6,465 bases of DNA, taken from Paracoccaceae bacterium (GTDB taxonomy: Bacteria > Pseudomonadota > Alphaproteobacteria > Rhodobacterales > Rhodobacteraceae). Below are positions 5,651 to 6,465 of this stretch, in pieces. Position 1 is the stretch's first letter. Each line of letters opens with the position of its first letter. The stretch spans positions 1 through 6,465 of the forward strand of contig PXES01000046.1 of the NCBI GenBank assembly GCA_003564655.1. Direction: 5' to 3'. The translations under genes were made by a program, and so were the position numbers. Below the pieces are notes generated by a model. That model was not told the origin of the DNA. It worked only from the letters and a program-made list of their open reading frames with translations, and made no database searches.

Positions 5651-6465
5651 ATGGAGCTGATCAATCCGACACCCTTGCCCGGCATCGCGTTTCGCCAGTT
5701 CGACATGGATGGCGGGCTGGATTGCGTTGTGGCCGTGCGCGCCGCGTTTGCGCATCAGCAGAACGCCCGCGCCACCTGGATCGAAACGCAGCCCCCGTTG
5801 CAGTGGGAAGATGCGTATGACGGCCCGCCACTCGACTCCGTACTGCTGCATCAGACCGACCTCACACCCGGCAAGATCGGCACCGATGTGACCTTTCTGG
5901 GCGACAGCCACCCCGAGGCGGGCCCGTCCCGCGAATGGCGCTGCGGTCTCGCGATCGGGCCGGTCTCGAAATCCTTGCGCGTTACCGGCCCCCGCCGACT
6001 GATCCCGCAACGCAAAAGCCGCTGGCGCAAGACGACCCTCGCGGGATGGAGCCTCGATGCGCCCGCGCCAGCGGCGGCCGTGCCAATGGACTGGCGGCTG
6101 GCGCTGGGCGGCAAGCCTGTTTTCGCCAAAGAGCCTGTGGAGCCTGACCCGCGCAACCCTGTCGGAACCGGCCTCCCCGGCGATGCCAGCCCCGACGAGG
6201 CGACACCCATCCCGGCACCGCAGATCCTCGCGCCCGGGGATGGTGCCGACAGCATCCCCGCAGGCCTCGGACCGGTCGCGCCCTTCTGGAAGGGGCGGGC
6301 GGATCATGCAGGCACCTATGATGATATCTGGCAGCAGACCCGCCACCCGCTGCTGCCGCGCGACTTCAGCCCGCGCTTCTGGCAATGCGCGCCGCCTGAC
6401 CAGATCGCCATTCCATTCCTGCTGGGGGATGAAGGGTATCGCCTGATCGCCCTCTCGCCCAGCCA
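5651..6465 (+). CDS. DUF2169 domain protein, T6SS-associated adaptor/chaperone candidate, 3' end beyond the window
   Basis: The frame is open to the window edge, giving 271 codons with no stop. The ATG lies 4 bases after the vgrG stop with no clear Shine-Dalgarno, so translation is probably coupled to vgrG. It begins MELINPTPLPGIAFRQFDMD, a usual type of DUF2169 N-terminus. Family landmarks are WIETQPPLQWEDAYDGPP (about 44-61), the motif NPVGTG (169-174), AGTYDDIW (220-227) and HPLLPRDFSPRFWQCAPPDQ (232-251). No signal peptide or membrane segment is seen, so it is probably cytoplasmic. DUF2169 proteins are regularly encoded next to VgrG and PAAR-like genes and are believed to help mount effectors on the spike; that role is family knowledge, not visible here. 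Some members continue into pentapeptide repeats or other C-terminal domains, which cannot be judged because the gene is cut. Confidence 0.9.
   Translation, partial: MELINPTPLPGIAFRQFDMDGGLDCVVAVRAAFAHQQNARATWIETQPPLQWEDAYDGPPLDSVLLHQTDLTPGKIGTDVTFLGDSHPEAGPSREWRCGLAIGPVSKSLRVTGPRRLIPQRKSRWRKTTLAGWSLDAPAPAAAVPMDWRLALGGKPVFAKEPVEPDPRNPVGTGLPGDASPDEATPIPAPQILAPGDGADSIPAGLGPVAPFWKGRADHAGTYDDIWQQTRHPLLPRDFSPRFWQCAPPDQIAIPFLLGDEGYRLIALSPS

Noticed and set aside
5709..5891. Short plus-strand frame at the beginning of the DUF2169 gene
   Set aside because: It is another frame of the DUF2169 coding sequence, which is open from 5651 to the window edge and has clear family motifs.

Overview
The window comes from a high-GC genome and most resembles an alphaproteobacterium of the Rhodobacterales (Roseobacter or Paracoccus-like). 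The reasons are the GC-rich codon use, the close fit of the first three proteins to the methylamine-assimilation proteins known from marine roseobacters, and a typical short proteobacterial operon layout. All convincing genes are on the + strand. The many long minus-strand ORFs are high-GC shadows.

Left half (1-3111): three consecutive genes of the N-methylglutamate pathway for methylated-amine use. These are the 3' end of a GXGXG-domain subunit (mgsB-type), the FMN-binding glutamate-synthase-like subunit (mgsC-type), and a glutamine-synthetase-family enzyme best read as gamma-glutamylmethylamide synthetase (gmaS). In the known pathway GmaS joins methylamine to glutamate using ATP. The Mgs complex transfers the methylamine to form N-methylglutamate, and a dehydrogenase (mgd, not seen here) oxidises it. 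A perfect 10-bp hairpin followed by TTTT lies between mgsC and gmaS and could set their relative expression.

Middle (3112-3438): a 327-bp gap with no convincing gene. It contains a compound hairpin and, directly before the next start codon, an inverted repeat.

Right half (3439-6465): a type VI secretion module. A complete vgrG (735 aa spike protein) is followed after 4 bp by a gene for a DUF2169 protein, a family that occurs beside VgrG and PAAR-like proteins and is thought to help load effectors. It runs off the window end. No effector gene is visible; if there is one, it probably lies to the right.

The most unusual signals are three. First, a roughly 118-residue, nearly uncharged Ala/Gly-rich insertion interrupts the VgrG beta-helix, yet its 120-residue offset keeps the 8-residue repeat phase. 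Second, MgsC lacks the cysteine cluster found at the matching position of bacterial glutamate synthases. Third, a metabolic operon passes abruptly into a secretion module. I found no mobile element, tRNA, CRISPR array or clearly novel system.
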